A stretch of 64,000 nucleotides of DNA from the NCBI GenBank assembly GCA_963810775.1, contig CAWEOT010000012.1:17294-81293 (forward strand), read 5' to 3'. Source of the stretch: DATBVX01 sp963810775. Lineage in GTDB: Bacteria > Pseudomonadota > Gammaproteobacteria > Steroidobacterales > Steroidobacteraceae. The first letter of the stretch is position 1. Each line of letters starts with the position of its first letter. The notes beneath the pieces were generated by a model that was not told where the DNA came from, searched no databases, and was given only the letters and a program-made list of their open reading frames with translations. Both the position numbers and the translations under genes were made by a program. Of this stretch, positions 8,434 to 17,501 are shown piece after piece.

Positions 8434-9263
8434 GTCGCGAACAGACGGATCTCCACGCGTCGAAAGGACACTTCCGCCGCTTCGAGCTCGAGGGCAATCC
8501 GGCCCCTCGTGAGTGGATGATAGACGTTCCTGTCGGCAACCTCCTGTGCCTCGAGTTCGTAGAGCGTGTTCACGATCCGACCATTCACCAAGTGTGCCAC
8601 CTTGTTTCCGATCGCAAGCAACTCAATGGTGTTCCAGTCCTGCATCCTTTCGAAGTTGCCGTTCTTGCGCACATGCTGACGCTCGATCTGCGGTCGGGGA
8701 TTCTGCGGTTGCGGAAAGGTCGGCCTGGGAAGCAACGGTACCTGGTTCGGCCACGCCGGGGTCCCACCAAGATCCGCGCCCGGGTAGCAGCGAGCATTGA
8801 TCAGGATTGCATCGCCGACATCACTCTCTTCCAGCTGGAACTCGACGGAATTCGGCCAGACGCGATCTCGCTCCGGGAACACGTGATAGAGCACACCAGA
8901 ATTGCGCTTCGCCAGCAGCCGCGGTTCGAACCGTGCGTCGCCGAATTTGTACTCGAGCCGGAGGTGGTAGTTGGCGTATTCGCGGACGGTCGCGATGTGA
9001 CCGAAACCGGGACGGGTACCGCCGGTGTGCAGCCGGCTTAGCATGCGAATCTCTCCCTGTTCGACCACGACGGCGTTGGTCTTGTCAGTTCCGCCAACGC
9101 CATCCTGATAGAAGGTCCAGCCACTTAGATCGACCCCGTTGAAGAGTGGCATCCAGGGGCCTGCGTACGCGGGCAGACTCTGGATCTCGTCGGCAAGCAG
9201 CGCATCGAAAGTGCCCGTGGCGGCGATGGCGGCTACGAGCCGGGAAAAGTCTCTACGATTCAT
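8430..9263 (-). CDS. DUF1080 (3-keto-disaccharide hydrolase) protein, Tat-exported
   Basis: This 277-residue exported protein belongs to the family now called 3-keto-disaccharide hydrolase (PF06439), a concanavalin-like beta sandwich that cleaves 3-oxidised glycosides. The N-terminus MNRRDFSRLVAAIAATG is a twin-arginine signal. FNGVDLSGWTFYQDG is the classic start of the domain; YHLRLEYKFGDARF, KRNSGVLYHV, SVEFQLEE and DWNTIELLAIGNKVAHLVNG follow in family order. It is downstream of the ThuA gene on the same strand and divergent from a Gdh3/GMC dehydrogenase pair that could make the 3-keto substrate. The exact substrate is inferred only. Confidence 0.83.
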   Translation of the reverse strand: MNRRDFSRLVAAIAATGTFDALLADEIQSLPAYAGPWMPLFNGVDLSGWTFYQDGVGGTDKTNAVVVEQGEIRMLSRLHTGGTRPGFGHIATVREYANYHLRLEYKFGDARFEPRLLAKRNSGVLYHVFPERDRVWPNSVEFQLEESDVGDAILINARCYPGADLGGTPAWPNQVPLLPRPTFPQPQNPRPQIERQHVRKNGNFERMQDWNTIELLAIGNKVAHLVNGRIVNTLYELEAQEVADRNVYHPLTRGRIALELEAAEVSFRRVEIRLFAT

Positions 9264-9320
9264 AGGCGTGACCCTACGGCGCCGGATCTATTGATTGGCT
9301 GGCCCGCTGCGCGCGCTTCC

Positions 9321-10437
9321 TCACCTGCAACGATTCTCTCCCAGCCCGGCGGCCCATTCGATGCCGCGCTCGAGCAATAGAGCGCTGTTGGGCTCGGTGT
9401 AGCTCTCGGGCCGGTGACCGATTGCGGAGTAGAACGAGCGCCCGTCGCCGATGCACTGCGTCCACGCGATGGGATGATCTCCCATGCGAAGGTCCTCTCC
9501 GCCCATGCCGACGGGCGAGTACGTCGACTCGTCGAGCTTTGCGAGCACGTGCGCACCTTTCTCGCGCGGACTCTTCTCGAACGAATACCACTCCTCCGTC
9601 ATCGTCCAGCCGTCGCCAAGTCCCACCGTGATCGCGCTGCCACGATCCTCGACTACGACGCGCGCCGGCTGGATACTGCGGCGACATCGGATGTCCTTTG
9701 AAGCGCGCGCCGATCAGCGTGTCCGCGTACCAGTCCCACACGTACACGGGGTCGCCACCAGACCCGTGCATGCCGGCGAACCCGCCACCGTTCAGGAGCC
9801 ACTTCTTGAACGCGTCTTCCTGCGGCACGGTGAGTGCATCGCCGCTCACGTTGTTCCAGACGATCGCGTCGAAGCGTGCGAGATCGGCCGCGTTGAAGAC
9901 GGCCCCGTTGTCGGTGAATACGAGCGCCCATCCGCGACGCGCCGCCATTGTCTTGAGCGCGGCCGCTGCTGCCTCGACGGAAGGCACGTCGCGAAATCCG
10001 GTGATCTTGTCGAACACGAGGATGGCGGGACGTCGGATCTCAGCGGGCAGCGATGGAGGCACGGTGTCGTAGCGCGCGCAACGCGCTCGAATCGCTTCGG
10101 GCGTCAGCGCCACACGTGCGAGCGCGGCATCGAGCGCCGCGATCGAAGCCGGCCCGTTCTGCTCTCTCCGTAGCAGCACCTCGGGCGTGATGATCGCAGC
10201 AAACGTCGGGGGCTTCGTCGGCCACTCGCTTCCGCCGAACGGTGGCTTCAGGACCGATGGCGCAACGCGCTCGAGCACGTCACGCGCGGCCCGATCGATC
10301 AGCAGGTCGAGCAAGACCGTACGTGAAGAGTACGGCTGATGCGCCAGCGTACACTCCTCGCCGGACGAAGCAGCCTCTGCCCTTGGCAGCACCGCCGCGG
10401 TGACCAGGAGCACGATGAAAGAGCAGGCGCGTGTCAC
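9321..10437 (-). pseudogene. ThuA-domain protein, interrupted by one frameshift
   Basis: The protein starts with a signal peptide (MTRACSFIVLLVTAAVLPRA) and then shows a ThuA (trehalose-utilisation-like, class I amidotransferase fold) domain: AILVFDKITGFRD, LVFTDNGAVFNAADLARFD, DAIVWNNVSGDALT and GGGFAGMHGSGGD. At about 9672 the frame must shift by +1 (an extra base in the GG at 9671-9672) to continue as ARVVVEDRGSAITVGLGDG, EEWYSFEKSP and HPIAWTQCIGDGRSFYSAIG, ending at 9321. Without the shift the frame stays open but encodes arginine-rich nonsense to 9274. Both halves are well conserved, so a sequencing error is as likely as inactivation. ThuA proteins are linked to 3-keto-sugar metabolism, matching the neighbouring DUF1080 gene. 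Confidence 0.82.
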
Positions 10438-10453
10438 AGCTGTCCCTCGCTGG

Positions 10454-10482
10454 GATTAAAACGCATATTCTGATATTGTCAA
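10454..10482 (-). promoter_or_regulatory. Likely sigma-70 promoter for the ThuA-DUF1080 pair
   Basis: Read on the minus strand, TTGACA (10477-10482) is followed after 17 bases by TTAATC (10454-10459). It points to the ThuA start at 10437. No TAGAAT-type operator is present here. Confidence 0.5.
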
Positions 10483-10549
10483 GGTCCGGCCGGACGGCAC
10501 ACGCAACCGGATCCGCGAACGTGCATCGCGCGGGCACGATCGCTGGTAA

Positions 10550-11173
10550 ATGCTGTGGATTACGCCTCGCGCTGAACGCATCGATACGAAGAACCTCCTC
10601 GCCGTGGATCGTCGAACGTTCCTCGCCCGGCTCGCGCTCGCCGCGGCCCTCCCCTTTGCATGCCGTGCGCGCGATGGAATCGCGGCCGCGCTCCAACCTC
10701 CCGCTCCGGGCAACGAGGGACTCTACGAGGCAGCGCTGAACGCCGACGAGCGCCTGATCGTCGATGCGCTCGCCGAAGGCATATTGCCTGCTACCGATAC
10801 CCCCGGCGCGCGTGCTGCGAAAGTGCCGGAATTCATCGCGCTACTCTTCGACGAATGGATGCTGGCCGACGAACAGCGAACATTTCGCACGGGGCTGGCG
10901 ACGCTCGATGCCGAATGCACTCATTCGCTGGGCCGGCCGTTCGCCGATTGCGCGCAGGCCGAGCAGCTCATGTTGCTCGAGCAGTGGGACCGTGCAGCGT
11001 CACAGGCACCGCCTGGCTCGCAGCCGCCCTTCTTCCGGCGCTTCAAGAGCCTCGTCGTGACGGCCTACTACACGTCTGAGATCGGTCAGGTCGAGGAGCT
11101 CAAGATTCAGTTCGGCGCGGGACAGGACAGCGCCACCGGACCGGTCATGGCGACACCGCCGTTCGGCATCTGA
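10550..11173 (+). CDS. Gluconate 2-dehydrogenase subunit 3 family protein (GMC partner)
   Basis: This 207-residue exported small subunit is of the Gdh3 type, which carries the Tat signal for, and matures with, a GMC-type FAD dehydrogenase. DRRTFLARLALAAALPFAC is a twin-arginine-like signal followed by the family pattern: LNADERLIVDALAEGILPAT with TPGARAAKVPEFI, and near the C-terminus VVTAYYTSEIGQVEEL. A GTG at 10604 gives a shorter protein starting directly at the signal (189 residues) and may be the true start. It is followed 34 bp later by its GMC partner. Known heteromeric relatives oxidise sugars at C1 or C3 (for example LacABC-like glucoside 3-dehydrogenases). Confidence 0.82.
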   Translation: MLWITPRAERIDTKNLLAVDRRTFLARLALAAALPFACRARDGIAAALQPPAPGNEGLYEAALNADERLIVDALAEGILPATDTPGARAAKVPEFIALLFDEWMLADEQRTFRTGLATLDAECTHSLGRPFADCAQAEQLMLLEQWDRAASQAPPGSQPPFFRRFKSLVVTAYYTSEIGQVEELKIQFGAGQDSATGPVMATPPFGI

Positions 11174-11207
11174 TGACCGCCCGGGAATTTCACGCCGGGA
11201 TTTTCAT

Positions 11208-12902
11208 GTGACTTCGAATAACAAGAGCACGTACGACGCGATCGTCGTGGGATCCGGCATCACGGGCGGCTGGGCCGCAAAGGAACTGACGGAACGTGGT
11301 CTCGAAACACTCGTTATCGAGCGCGGACGCCATCTCGAGCACGGGGGGTCGTACACGACGGAGCATCTGCCGCCTTACAGCTTCCGCTACCGGCTGCTCG
11401 GCGACCGCCGCAGATACCGGCGCGACTACCCTGTGCAGAGCCGATCGGCATGGATGGACGACGCAACGGAGCAGTTCTGGGTTAACGATCGCGACAATCC
11501 GTACACGACACCCGCCGGCAAACCTTTCTACTGGCTTCGCGGCCACCACCTCGGCGGACGCTCGCTGATGTGGGGTCGCCAGAGCTACCGCATGTCGGCG
11601 CTGAACTTCGCAGAGAACGCGCGCGATGGACATGGGTGCGACTGGCCGATCCGCTACGACGACCTCGCGCCATGGTATTCGCACGTTGAGCGCTTCATCG
11701 GCGTCAGCGGCGAAAAGCTCGGCTGTGCCGCCTCGCCCGACGGTGAATACCAGCCGCCGATGCCGATGAATGCCGTCGAGCGGCAGTTTGCCGCGCGCGT
11801 AGGCGCGCGCTTTCCGGACCGCCGTGTGACGATCGCGCGTGCAGCGAACCTAACGCAGCCGGTCGGTTCCCGCATGCCGTGTCACTACTGCGAATACTGT
11901 CCCCGCGGCTGCAGCCCCGGCGCTTACTTCTCGAGTCTGAGCTCGACGCTGCCGGCGGCGCAGGCGACTGGCCGGCTCACGATCGCGACGGACACGATCG
12001 CGCATTCGGTGATTTATGACTCGCGCACACGCCGTGCTGCGGGTGTGAGGGTCATCGACGCGAAGACACATGCCGCGCGCGAATACCGCGCGGGCCTCAT
12101 CGTGCTGTGCGCATCGGCGTTCGAGTCGGTGCGACTGCTACTCAACTCGGCGACGCCGGATTTCCCCGACGGTCTTGCGAATTCGAGCGGCACGCTGGGC
12201 CGCTACGTGATGGACCACTACCCCGGCAACTTCGTCATCGGCGAGATCGACGGACCGCAGGTACCGAACTTCTCAGGCGGACGACCCATTCCGCTGCACA
12301 TCCCGAGGTTCCGGAACCTCGACGTGCAACGCAAGGACTATGTGCGCGGCTTCCAGGTGGTTGCCGGCGCGTATCCGATGGGCTGGGAGCGCGGCTTGTT
12401 CATCCCCGGAGTGGGCGCGACGTTCAAGCTGGCGCTACGCAAGCGCGGGCGCTGGTCGCTGTTTTGCATAGGTCAAGGCGAGGCGCTTCCGAGCGCCGAG
12501 AACCGCGTCTCGCTGGACCCGGTCGTCAAGGACGCGTGGGCCATTCCGGCGCTGCATATCGATGTCTCGTTCGGTCCGAACGAGGCTGCGATGAAACCTG
12601 ACATGACCTCATGCGCGGAGGAGATGGTGCGCGCGGCGGGTTGCGACACGGTGCGCGTTAACCAGATCACGGCGACTCCGGGCGAGGCGATCCACGAAAT
12701 GGGCGGAGCGCGCATGGGTCGCGATCCGAAAACCTCCGTGCTGAATGCCTGGAACCAGGCGCACGATGTCCCGAATCTGCTCGTTACGGACGGCGCGGCG
12801 ATGGCGTCCTCGTCGAGCGCGAACCCATCGCTGACGTACATGGCGCTGACGGCGCGTGCCTGCGCGCACGCCGTGGAACTGCTGAAACGCAAGGAGATCT
12901 AG
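11208..12902 (+). CDS. GMC oxidoreductase with Fe-S cysteine cluster (sugar/glycoside dehydrogenase)
   Basis: This 564-residue FAD subunit has the nucleotide-binding motif DAIVVGSGITGGWAAKEL at residue 10. Four cysteines (225, 228, 231, 235; CHYCEYCPRGC) match the 3Fe-4S site of FAD-glucose and 2-ketogluconate dehydrogenases. The C-terminal catalytic pair is His496 (HEMGGARMG) and Asn539 (NPSLTYMAL). It starts with GTG and has no signal peptide of its own, so it should be exported with the Gdh3 subunit just upstream. Electrons would go to a cytochrome or quinone; none is encoded here. Glycoside 3-oxidation is the most likely reaction given the DUF1080, ThuA and deglycosidase neighbours. It is about 50% alike by eye to the GMC protein at 23720. 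Confidence 0.87.
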   Translation: MTSNNKSTYDAIVVGSGITGGWAAKELTERGLETLVIERGRHLEHGGSYTTEHLPPYSFRYRLLGDRRRYRRDYPVQSRSAWMDDATEQFWVNDRDNPYTTPAGKPFYWLRGHHLGGRSLMWGRQSYRMSALNFAENARDGHGCDWPIRYDDLAPWYSHVERFIGVSGEKLGCAASPDGEYQPPMPMNAVERQFAARVGARFPDRRVTIARAANLTQPVGSRMPCHYCEYCPRGCSPGAYFSSLSSTLPAAQATGRLTIATDTIAHSVIYDSRTRRAAGVRVIDAKTHAAREYRAGLIVLCASAFESVRLLLNSATPDFPDGLANSSGTLGRYVMDHYPGNFVIGEIDGPQVPNFSGGRPIPLHIPRFRNLDVQRKDYVRGFQVVAGAYPMGWERGLFIPGVGATFKLALRKRGRWSLFCIGQGEALPSAENRVSLDPVVKDAWAIPALHIDVSFGPNEAAMKPDMTSCAEEMVRAAGCDTVRVNQITATPGEAIHEMGGARMGRDPKTSVLNAWNQAHDVPNLLVTDGAAMASSSSANPSLTYMALTARACAHAVELLKRKEI

Positions 12903-12949
12903 CACGTGCTCGAACTGATGGGCGATCCCACACGGATTGCAAAGAGACC

Positions 12950-14305
12950 GTGATGATGTGCCAGATAAGTAAGGGAACGTGGAGCCTCGGCCTATGGCTC
13001 GCGATAGCGTTCACGAGCAATTGCGGATGGGCCGGTGCACTGCCGAAGGGGTGGCAGGGGCACAATGTCGAGCCGATTGCGTACGTGAAGCTCGACGGAC
13101 CGCGTGCATTCAAGTTGAGCATCGCACGTCGCGGAGAGAGCTGGTATCTGTTCGTGGGACAGGGCCAGGGCGGTAAGGATGATGGCAAGCCCGGCTTCGA
13201 CGTCGTTGATGTCTCGCAGCCAACCAGCCCGCGAGTGGTCACGAGCATTCATCTCCCGAGGGCATCAGGTCAGATCTCGTTACACGGAAACCTGCTCATC
13301 GCTGGCGAGCAGATGCCGTTTTCGCAGTCGGGGCCGGGATCGAGCATCGAATACCCGTTCAAGAACACGCCACCCGAGGAACGGACGCTCGCAACGTTCT
13401 GGGATGTGACGGATCCACGTCATCCGGTGCGCCGGGCAGAATGGCGGCCGCGCGGCTACGGGACTCACCGCAACGTCTACCCGGGCGGCGCATACGCCTT
13501 CATGTCTGCATGGCTCGAAGGCTTTCGCGGCCAGAGCATCCTCGCGATTCTCGATGTGAGCGATCCGAAGCGGCCACGCGAAGCGGGCCGCTGGTGGTGG
13601 CCCGGACAACGCGAAGACGAAACGCCTTATGAGCCTGCGCCGGGCTATCACGGACCGGCCAACCTGAGCAGCGATGGGCGAATGCTGACGCTCGGGTACA
13701 CGCCGGCAGTCGTGAATCTGGACTTGACAGATATCGCCCATCCGAAGCTCATTGGCAGGCTCATCCTCAGCCCTCTCGCGAAGGTCGGCACGCAGGCCAT
13801 TCATACGGTGATTCCGTTGCCGAATCATTTTCTGCACGTCAACACCGAGCCGAGCGCACCAGGTTGCAAGGACGAGAGTGCTCCATTCGCTGCAATCGTC
13901 GACAACTCGGATCCGGCGAACCCGCGCCTCGTCACTTACTATCCGCGCCCGCGCCCGCCTGAAGGCGCGCCCTATGCCAGCTTCTGCGCGAAGGGGGGTC
14001 GCTTCGGCCCCCATAATGTGAATGCGGAGATCCACTCGCCTGACACCCAGGCTCCTCGCGAACTCATCTTCATGACGTATTTCACCGCCGGGCTGCGCGT
14101 GTTCGACATCTCGGATCCCAATGTGCCGTTCGAGACAGGATGGTTCCTGCCAGACATCGGGCCCTGGAGCGCGGGGTTGCGCGGCCCGGAGGACGTTCTC
14201 GTCGACGCGCGGGGCGTGGTCTATACCAGCGATGGCAGAGGCCAGGGAGTCTGGGTGCTGAAATATGTCGGTCCTCGAACCGCATCGCTCGGCTCACCGC
14301 CCTAG
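12950..14305 (+). CDS. LVIVD-repeat beta-propeller protein, exported
   Basis: The 451-residue protein has an N-terminal signal peptide (hydrophobic LGLWLAIAFTSNCGWAGA) and repeated blades of the LVIVD type: GFDVVDVSQPTSPRVV, LAILDVSDPKRPREAG, VNLDLTDIAHPKLIG and LRVFDISDPNVPFETG. This predicts a periplasmic or surface beta-propeller. Conserved histidines occur in the central cavity segments (GYHGPANLS, AIHTVIPLPNHFLH, GPHNVNAEIHSP), so a metal or ligand site is possible. It follows the GMC gene by 47 bp in what looks like one operon with the GH43 gene. The family has no established activity; a hydrolytic or binding role in glycoside processing is a guess from context. Confidence 0.75.
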   Translation: MMMCQISKGTWSLGLWLAIAFTSNCGWAGALPKGWQGHNVEPIAYVKLDGPRAFKLSIARRGESWYLFVGQGQGGKDDGKPGFDVVDVSQPTSPRVVTSIHLPRASGQISLHGNLLIAGEQMPFSQSGPGSSIEYPFKNTPPEERTLATFWDVTDPRHPVRRAEWRPRGYGTHRNVYPGGAYAFMSAWLEGFRGQSILAILDVSDPKRPREAGRWWWPGQREDETPYEPAPGYHGPANLSSDGRMLTLGYTPAVVNLDLTDIAHPKLIGRLILSPLAKVGTQAIHTVIPLPNHFLHVNTEPSAPGCKDESAPFAAIVDNSDPANPRLVTYYPRPRPPEGAPYASFCAKGGRFGPHNVNAEIHSPDTQAPRELIFMTYFTAGLRVFDISDPNVPFETGWFLPDIGPWSAGLRGPEDVLVDARGVVYTSDGRGQGVWVLKYVGPRTASLGSPP

Positions 14306-14341
14306 TCCGACTCCCGTGTCTATTTGCACCCGCAGAACCCC

Positions 14342-15982
14342 ATGACCACGCGCAGGCAGGCAATGAAAACGGCGCTCGCCGGAGCCGTCGCGCTGAGGAC
14401 GAACATCGCAGACGCACGAACTGCCGAATTTACTGAGTCATCGGGCTGCGGCAAGTCATCCTTGCTGCGCTGGGCCAGTGGTCCGGAGGGACAACGCAAG
14501 GCCGATCTGGGCAACGGGCTGTTTCTGAATCCGATTCTCGCCGGCGACTTCCCCGACCCTTCGATCCTCAAGGACGGCGACGACTACTACATGACACATT
14601 CGTCGTTCGACGCCTCACCCGGACTCCTCATCTGGCATTCGCGCGATCTCGTGAACTGGCGCCCCCTCGGTCCGGCACTCAGGAAGCCGCTCGGCACGGT
14701 TTTCGCCGTCGACCTCGTGAAGCACGCCGGACGCTACTACATCTATATCCCGTTCATGCGCGCGCCCTGGTCCAAAGAACTCAAGAGCTTCGCCAACATC
14801 TACGTCATTCATGCCGCCAACATGCAGGGTCCCTGGAGTGCACCGATCGATCTCGGCATCGGAGGTCTGATCGATCCTGGCCACGTCATCGGCGAAGACA
14901 ATCAACGCTACCTGTTCCTCTCCGGCATCAAGCGCGTGCCGCTTGCACCAGATGGCCTTGCAACAGCGGGGTCGGTGGAACAGGTGTATGACGGGTGGCG
15001 CTATCCCGACGAGTGGATCACGGAGGCGTACGCGCTCGAAGGACCCAAGCTCCTGCGACGTGGCAAATGGTTCTACATCATCAGCGCGGTCGGCGGAACG
15101 GGCGGTCCGCCGACCGGCCACATGGTCATCGTTGCGCGTTCGGAGTCGGTAAACGGTCCATGGGAGAACTGCCCCAGCAATCCGATCGTGCGCACGCGCA
15201 GCGTGCAGGAAGCATGGTGGTCTCGTGGCCATGCAACCGCGATCGAGGGCCCTGGCGGACAGTGGTACATGGTCTACCATGGTTACGAGAATAGTTTTCG
15301 CACTCTCGGCCGGCAGACGTTGCTCGATCCAATCGAGTGGACCCGGGATGGGTGGCCACAGTCGGCCGGCGGCGATCTGTCGGGTGCTCTACCAATGCCG
15401 ACCGGGCGTTCGGGAGGGCCGCACGGCCTGCCGCGTTCCGACGATTTCTCCAAGCCGGCATTCGGTACCCGCTGGACGTTCTACGGCGCCGGGCCTGACG
15501 AAGAGGGCCGGTCGCAGATCGACGCCAACGCGCTCGTCCTGCGAGGCAAGGGGACTGGACCCCACGATTGCTCGCCCCTCACCCAAACCGTGGGCGATCG
15601 CGCGTTCGAGATCAGCGTTGAGATGGAACTTCTTGGTGAAGTGCAAGGCGGGCTGCTGCTGTTTTTCAACGATCGCCTGTACCTGGGAATGGGTCACGAC
15701 GGTGAGCGGATGACGACCTACCGCGGTGGCAAGCCGAGCTATTGGCGGGAACCGGCGCCGGCAACCCGCAGGCTCTTTCTCCGAATCGTCAACGACCACC
15801 ATATCGTGACCCTCTACTACAGCAAGGACGGCAAGGCATGGACCCGGCATGCAGTTCGCAGCGAGGTGTCCGGTTACAACGCGAACACCATCGACGACCT
15901 CGCAAGCCTGCGGCCGGCGCTATTTGCCGCCGGGATCGGCAGCGCGCGCTTTACCCACTTCCGCTACAGTGCAATCAACTGA
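14342..15982 (+). CDS. GH43-family glycosidase with C-terminal beta-sandwich, Tat-type signal
   Basis: This 546-residue glycoside hydrolase is of clan GH-F. NPILAGDFPDPSILKDGDDY (about residue 66) is the GH43 opening motif with the catalytic base Asp; DPGHVIGEDNQRYLFLSG supplies the pKa-modulating Asp region, and TEAYALEGPKLLRRGKWFYI (about 225) the acid Glu. A C-terminal concanavalin-like/DUF1349-type domain starts near residue 360 (SDDFSKPAFGTRWTFYG). The ATG at 14342 is preferred to a TTG at 14324 because it begins MTTRRQAMKTALAGAVAL, a twin-arginine-like signal. GH43 enzymes usually remove arabinose or xylose from plant glycans or glycosides. It probably ends the operon that starts with the Gdh3/GMC pair. 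Confidence 0.83.
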   Translation: MTTRRQAMKTALAGAVALRTNIADARTAEFTESSGCGKSSLLRWASGPEGQRKADLGNGLFLNPILAGDFPDPSILKDGDDYYMTHSSFDASPGLLIWHSRDLVNWRPLGPALRKPLGTVFAVDLVKHAGRYYIYIPFMRAPWSKELKSFANIYVIHAANMQGPWSAPIDLGIGGLIDPGHVIGEDNQRYLFLSGIKRVPLAPDGLATAGSVEQVYDGWRYPDEWITEAYALEGPKLLRRGKWFYIISAVGGTGGPPTGHMVIVARSESVNGPWENCPSNPIVRTRSVQEAWWSRGHATAIEGPGGQWYMVYHGYENSFRTLGRQTLLDPIEWTRDGWPQSAGGDLSGALPMPTGRSGGPHGLPRSDDFSKPAFGTRWTFYGAGPDEEGRSQIDANALVLRGKGTGPHDCSPLTQTVGDRAFEISVEMELLGEVQGGLLLFFNDRLYLGMGHDGERMTTYRGGKPSYWREPAPATRRLFLRIVNDHHIVTLYYSKDGKAWTRHAVRSEVSGYNANTIDDLASLRPALFAAGIGSARFTHFRYSAIN

Positions 15983-16043
15983 ATCGCTCAGAGCACGATC
16001 GCTTTCATCGATTCGCGACATCGCTCGGCTGGATGGGCCGCGT

Positions 16044-16072
16044 TTGACAAGCCTCGCTCGTACCCATATAAG
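16044..16072 (+). promoter_or_regulatory. Sigma-70 promoter of the MFS gene
   Basis: TTGACA (16044-16049), 17-base spacer, TATAAG (16067-16072). The palindrome at 16070-16085 overlaps the end of the -10 box and the start-site region, as expected for repression. Confidence 0.68.
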
Positions 16073-16085
16073 AATTCTAATTCTA
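16070..16085. promoter_or_regulatory. Putative TetR operator O1
   Basis: AAGAATTCTAATTCTA matches the consensus TAGAAT-N4-ATTCTA, found at six sites in the window, at 11 of 12 defined positions. It lies over the -10/+1 region of the MFS gene that starts at 16127. Confidence 0.6.
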
Positions 16086-16126
16086 TTTGAGAGCCGACGC
16101 GGCGTCAGAACCTGGGGGAATGGCGC

Positions 16127-17365
16127 ATGAGCTCGTTGCTGGGGGTGTTCCGCCGCCTGACGCTGGTGCCTCAGGGCACCATTATCGTGATGTCGGGATT
16201 TCTGCCGATCTTCGCGATCGTCTCGATGTTTCCGGCGCTTCCGTCGATCATCCAGCATTTCTCGGCCAACCCGAACGCGCGCGAACTCGTGCCGCTGATG
16301 GTATCGGCACCGGGGCTCGCGATTGCGATCATGTCCCCCTTCGCGGGCGTTCTCCTCGACAAGTTCGGACGCATACCGCTCCTCGTATGGTCTACGCTCT
16401 TTTACGGCATCTTCGGCACGATACCGTTCTTTCTAGATAGTCTGCCGATCATTTTTGCGACGCGACTCCTGCTGGGCGTCTGCGAGGGCGCAATCATCAC
16501 TGCAGTAAACACCCTGATAGGTGATTACTGGGAAGACGAGGGACGCCGCGACTGGCTGTTACTGCAGGGCATCGCAGGTCCCATTCTCGGAGCAGGCGTG
16601 ATCGCGATCGCCGGGCCCGCAACGGAAATCCGTTGGAATGGGATCTTCCTGATCTATAGCGTAGCTTTCCTCATTTTCCTGGCGATGAAGGTCTTTCTGT
16701 TCGAGCCGAAAAGGCCCGACGAGAGTGTCACGGCCAAGGCCATTCCTGACAGAATTGCGCGTGCCACAGCGTCGACAGGCTCTTTTCCCGCGAGATCGAT
16801 GGCGCTTGTCGGCGCGGTCACGGTCTTCGCCTCGGCGCTCTACTACTGCTTCATCATTTCGGGCGGGCTCGTCTTTAACGAGATCGGAATTACCAAGCCT
16901 TCGCGTATCAGTGAGCTGTCTGCGGTGCCGAGTCTTTTCATCATTCTGGGCGCTGTGATTTTCCGATTGCTTGGCAGCAAGCCAAACGCCGTGCAACTCG
17001 GGAGCCTCTTCTTCGTTCTGGGCGCCGGACTGCTCGGCATGGGTATCGCAGACACCGTTCCGGCACTCATCGCCTCCCTCGTGGTTCAGCAAACCGGCGC
17101 AGGGATGACGGTCGGGAGCCTGATTGCGTGGACGCAGACCAAGCTGCCCTTCGAACACCGCGGCCGTGGCATGGGCATCTGGACCACCTGTTTTTTCTTC
17201 GGGCAGTTTTCCAGTCCCTGGCTCGTTGCCCGACTCGAGCACGCCACGGGCACCGTGCAAGGCGCCTTCGTTGTCGCAGGTATGGCCGGCATCGCGTTCG
17301 CGGCATTTGCTTTCTGCTCGACCTTCCTCCGGCGTGGCGGCACAAGCCCTGCTCCGACAGCGTGA
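16127..17365 (+). CDS. MFS transporter
   Basis: This 412-residue inner-membrane transporter of the major facilitator superfamily has about 12 hydrophobic segments. The loop between TM2 and TM3 carries GVLLDKFGRIPLLVW, the MFS motif A with DxxGR(R/K). The central loop near residue 195 (LFEPKRPDESVTAKA) is cytoplasmic. A second motif-A-like region appears in the C-terminal half. It stands alone behind a strong promoter overlapped by operator O1, so it is probably induced with the deglycosylation genes. Uptake of sugar or aromatic products is plausible, but the substrate is not identifiable. Confidence 0.83.
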   Translation: MSSLLGVFRRLTLVPQGTIIVMSGFLPIFAIVSMFPALPSIIQHFSANPNARELVPLMVSAPGLAIAIMSPFAGVLLDKFGRIPLLVWSTLFYGIFGTIPFFLDSLPIIFATRLLLGVCEGAIITAVNTLIGDYWEDEGRRDWLLLQGIAGPILGAGVIAIAGPATEIRWNGIFLIYSVAFLIFLAMKVFLFEPKRPDESVTAKAIPDRIARATASTGSFPARSMALVGAVTVFASALYYCFIISGGLVFNEIGITKPSRISELSAVPSLFIILGAVIFRLLGSKPNAVQLGSLFFVLGAGLLGMGIADTVPALIASLVVQQTGAGMTVGSLIAWTQTKLPFEHRGRGMGIWTTCFFFGQFSSPWLVARLEHATGTVQGAFVVAGMAGIAFAAFAFCSTFLRRGGTSPAPTA

Positions 17366-17440
17366 TGCGACCGCGTCGGGGGCGGCCACGGCGGCGTTGA
17401 CAGGCGATGCCGCTTTAGGCTCTGCCACCCTACCCAAAGC

Positions 17441-17483
17441 TTGACGTGCGCGACCTTTCGATTATATTAGAGCGTGCATTCTA
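17441..17483 (+). promoter_or_regulatory. Promoter and putative TetR operator O2 of the nine-gene deglycosylation operon
   Basis: TTGACG (17441-17446), 16-base spacer, TATATT (17463-17468). TAGAGCGTGCATTCTA (17468-17483) follows at once and matches TAGAAT-N4-ATTCTA at 10 of 12 positions, with a perfect right half. It should control the run from the ThuA gene at 17502 to the GMC gene ending at 25414. Confidence 0.58.
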
Positions 17484-17501
17484 GTTTAGGGGGATTCCAG
17501 C